Part shown: piece by piece, positions 61,916 to 64,000 of the stretch
How the letters are laid out: every line of letters starts with the position of its first letter
Numbering within the stretch: position 1 is the first letter of the stretch
From: Closterium sp. Naga37s-1
Taxonomy: Eukaryota > Streptophyta > Zygnematophyceae > Desmidiales > Closteriaceae
Assembly: GCA_947471745.1 (NCBI GenBank)
Contig: CANJKZ010000956.1
Location: 372,001 to 436,000 of the forward strand
DNA: 64,000 nt
Direction: 5' to 3'
The notes under the pieces: model-generated
The model's input: only the letters and a program-made list of their open reading frames with translations
Told to the model about the DNA's origin: nothing
Database searches by the model: none
Position numbers and translations under genes: made by a program

Positions 61916-64000
61916 GATGAGTCAAGGGAGTGGAGAAGCAGCTGAGAAGAGGAATGAGCCACCACCATCCAAGATTGAGGCATTGGATGGCTCCAACTAC
62001 GAGGAATGGAGTGGGCGGATACGGAGTGCCTTCAAACGGTACAAGCTACTGAAGTTGGCTATGGGGGAAGAGAAGATACCGGAGGAAGGAGACGCATGCA
62101 ATCGGTGGATTGAGAAGAGCGCGGTGTTGTTCGACCTCATCATACAATCGGTCAACAACGCCATGCTCGAGCATATCAAGGACTTGGTGGAGCTGGATGA
62201 CTCTGGACCAAAGGTGTGGAAGCTACTATGCGACGTGATTCAGCCCAACACGCTGCCGATGGTGATTGTGTTGGAGAAGGAGTTGGCTGCCCTCTCCATG
62301 TGACCCGAAGACGATGTGAAGCCGGTCCTTGACAAGATCAAGGACACCTATGCGAGGATGGCAGCGGCGGGCAGCGGCGGGCAGCAAGGTGTCGCAGATG
62401 CAGCAGTGCACCAAGATCATCTCGGTGCTTGACAACACATGGGACAACCTAATCCCCACCCTCAACATTCAGCAGGACCAGTGGACGCCTGAGTGGCTAC
62501 GGCAGCAGATTCTGTAGGAGGACTTCCGCAGGCGCCACACGGGAGGTGGTACTGCCAACAAGACTGCTGAGGGGTATGGAGCTGCAGGAGGCAGCAGAGG
62601 AAGAGGGGGTGGGAGAGGCCGAGGCCGTGGGAGAGGTTTTGGCAGAGGGAGAGGCCGAGGTGACTATAATGAAGGGCATGGGAGCTCTGGAGGCAGGGGG
62701 AGCACCCGAATGGAGGGAGCTTGCTGGTACTGCAAGAAGGCTGGACACCCGTGGTTCAAGTGTTTCAGCCGGCCTGAGGGATGGGCACCCCCAGGCATGA
62801 AGCCGCCAAGTGGTGAACGTGCACGAGGTGGCGTTGTGCAAGGTTCAGGTGCACAAGGTGATGGTCCACAAGGTAAAGTTGACCCTTGGGTGTTCCTCAT
62901 GGTTAAGGATGTGCAAGGGAGTGGGGGTGATGTGGGTTCAGTTGGGAAGGTTGTGATGCACCCCCTCACTCACTCAGTGATCGATTCAGGTTGCACAAGT
63001 CACATGACAACGAGGGCAGATTTGCTTGATGAGGTAAAGCCCCCCGGGAAGATTAAGTTTGTGGCTGCCGCTTCAGGTGCTTTGCTCCCTGTGATTGGTC
63101 TTGGGAATGCCAAGGTGATGGGAGCCAATGGGGAGCTTGTGGGGCTTGGGAATATGCTGCTGGTTGAAGGTTTGTCCGCTAACCTTCTTTCTGTGCACCG
63201 GCTGCAGAAGAGCAAGGCTGAAGTTACCTTCGGCCCAACCAGCTGCCGTGCGAAGCTTGGGAAGCTGTTATTGTGGAATCTGGACGAGAAGAGCAGCTGC
63301 ATCAAGAACATGTGGCAGCTGCCCATCATCCCTTGGAATGGGAAACCTCTAGCAACGGCAGCGGCGGCAGCAACGGCAAAGGCACCTGCAGGAGGAGAGG
63401 AGACTGCACCAACTGATGGGGCCCTGGATGCAGTCAAGAAGGTGCAGCAGCCACAACAGTCACATGGTGAGGTGCTTGCTGGTGTGGATGGGACAGTTGC
63501 ATGGGCAAAGGCTTCATCTGGGAGTGGTGAGGCTGATTGGGAGACTTGGCACGAGAGGTTGTGCCACATCAACATTCCTATGCTGCAGAAGTTGGTGAAG
63601 GATGGGAGCTTGAAGGGGCTGAAGGTGAGGGGGGCAGCGAAGGAGATTGGGAGCTGCCCTACATGCCTTGAAACAAAGTTCACCAAGTTTCCCTTCAGTA
63701 GCAGCACAGGACCAGCCAAGGCACCGCTCGTGCTTGTGCACATGGATGTGGTGGGCCCTACAAGGGCCCTTTCTCTCTCAGGCAGCCCGCTACTTCTTAA
63801 CTATTGTGGACGACCACATGCGTCGCGGTGTGGGTGTACCCTCTGAAGACTAATTGGGAGGTCGCAGCGGCTGTTTTTTAAGGAGTGCATGCCGGGAGCT
63901 CACAGGGAGAGCGGACACAAGGTGAAGGTGATCCGCACTGACAATGGGGGAGAGTTCATCGACGCTAATTTTGAGAAAGAGCTGAAGCGGAAGAGAATCC
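61916..64000 (+). pseudogene. Element I gag, protease and integrase start
   Basis: Gag begins MSQGSGEAAEK near 61916 and has LDGSNYEEWSGRIRSAFKRY, typical of copia Gag. After an Arg/Gly-rich stretch (about 62590-62690) the CCHC knuckle CWYCKKAGHPWFKC lies at 62722-62763. The protease VIDSGCTSHMT is near 62980. The integrase zinc region (WHERLCHINIP near 63546, CPTCLETKF near 63655) and the start of the core (HMDVVGPTRAL near 63740, IRTDNGGEF near 63933) follow. It continues past the window. Broken in several places. Confidence 0.8.

Larger units (their letters stand above)
60832..64000 (+). mobile_element. Ty1/copia element I, 5' part, runs off the window
   Basis: Group 2 element. The 5' LTR is 60832-61684 (about 853 bp, TGTTATGTG...CTCTAACA), and the primer site TGGTATCAGAGCTG is 61687-61700. 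Gag and Pol coding starts near 61916 and reaches integrase at the window end. The 3' LTR is outside, so age cannot be judged. It has inserted into the RNase H region of piece Q. Broken in several places. Confidence 0.85.

Overview
This 64-kb window is almost entirely transposable-element sequence. I see no host protein gene, rRNA or tRNA gene that I can defend. The elements are LTR retrotransposons, mostly Ty1/copia, plus one Ty3/gypsy element and some gypsy debris. They are nested inside one another up to three levels deep. The host is eukaryotic: elements use an initiator-Met tRNA primer site, and the coding sequence is GC-rich. A green-lineage genome is the best guess, perhaps a charophyte-type alga or another repeat-rich streptophyte. 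That rests on family resemblance and context, not on a host gene, so it is only moderately supported.

Layout. 1-500 holds a gypsy protease remnant (- strand). 682-19844 is copia element A (+), bounded by 133-bp LTRs that differ at one base and by a GGGAC target duplication. Inside A lie an inverted LTR fragment (6576-6737), an unassigned block carrying dispersed repeat R1 (about 7780-8450), copia element B (-, 8528-15937) and a tandem duplication of about 2 kb (14860-18857). About 20110-38350 is gypsy element J (-). J contains a poly(A)-ended insert (about 21150-22300) and copia element D (-, 23853-36200). D in turn contains copia element E (-, 26832-33571), which looks whole: 1018-bp LTRs, CCTAG target duplications and one 1537-codon gag-pol frame. 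38357-58852 is a chain of copia pieces: K and L (-), then M, N, O and G (+). The short element H (55687-57341), with no gag or pol, is inserted in G. 58853-59489 has no recognisable gene. Next come repeat R2 (59490-60151), a copia end Q (-, 60152-60831) and copia element I (+, 60832 to beyond the window end) with an 850-bp LTR.

Two copia groups are present. Group 1 (A, B, D, G, H, K, M, N, O and probably Q) has very short LTRs (116-149 bp), long GC-rich minisatellite leaders, a Gly-rich tract in Gag next to an unusual Cys/His motif, a low-complexity Gly/Ala hinge between integrase and reverse transcriptase, and a strongly conserved 3' untranslated block ending in a hairpin and polypurine tract. 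Group 2 (E, I, L) has a normal CCHC knuckle; E and I have LTRs of about 0.85-1 kb.

The most notable content is in J. Between its protease and its reverse transcriptase the gypsy coding region carries a cytosine-5 DNA methyltransferase of DNMT3/DRM character (about 36525-37480, - strand). Motifs I, IV, IX and X are visible. A retrotransposon carrying a DNA methyltransferase could act on its own or its host's methylation-based silencing. This copy is a broken fossil.
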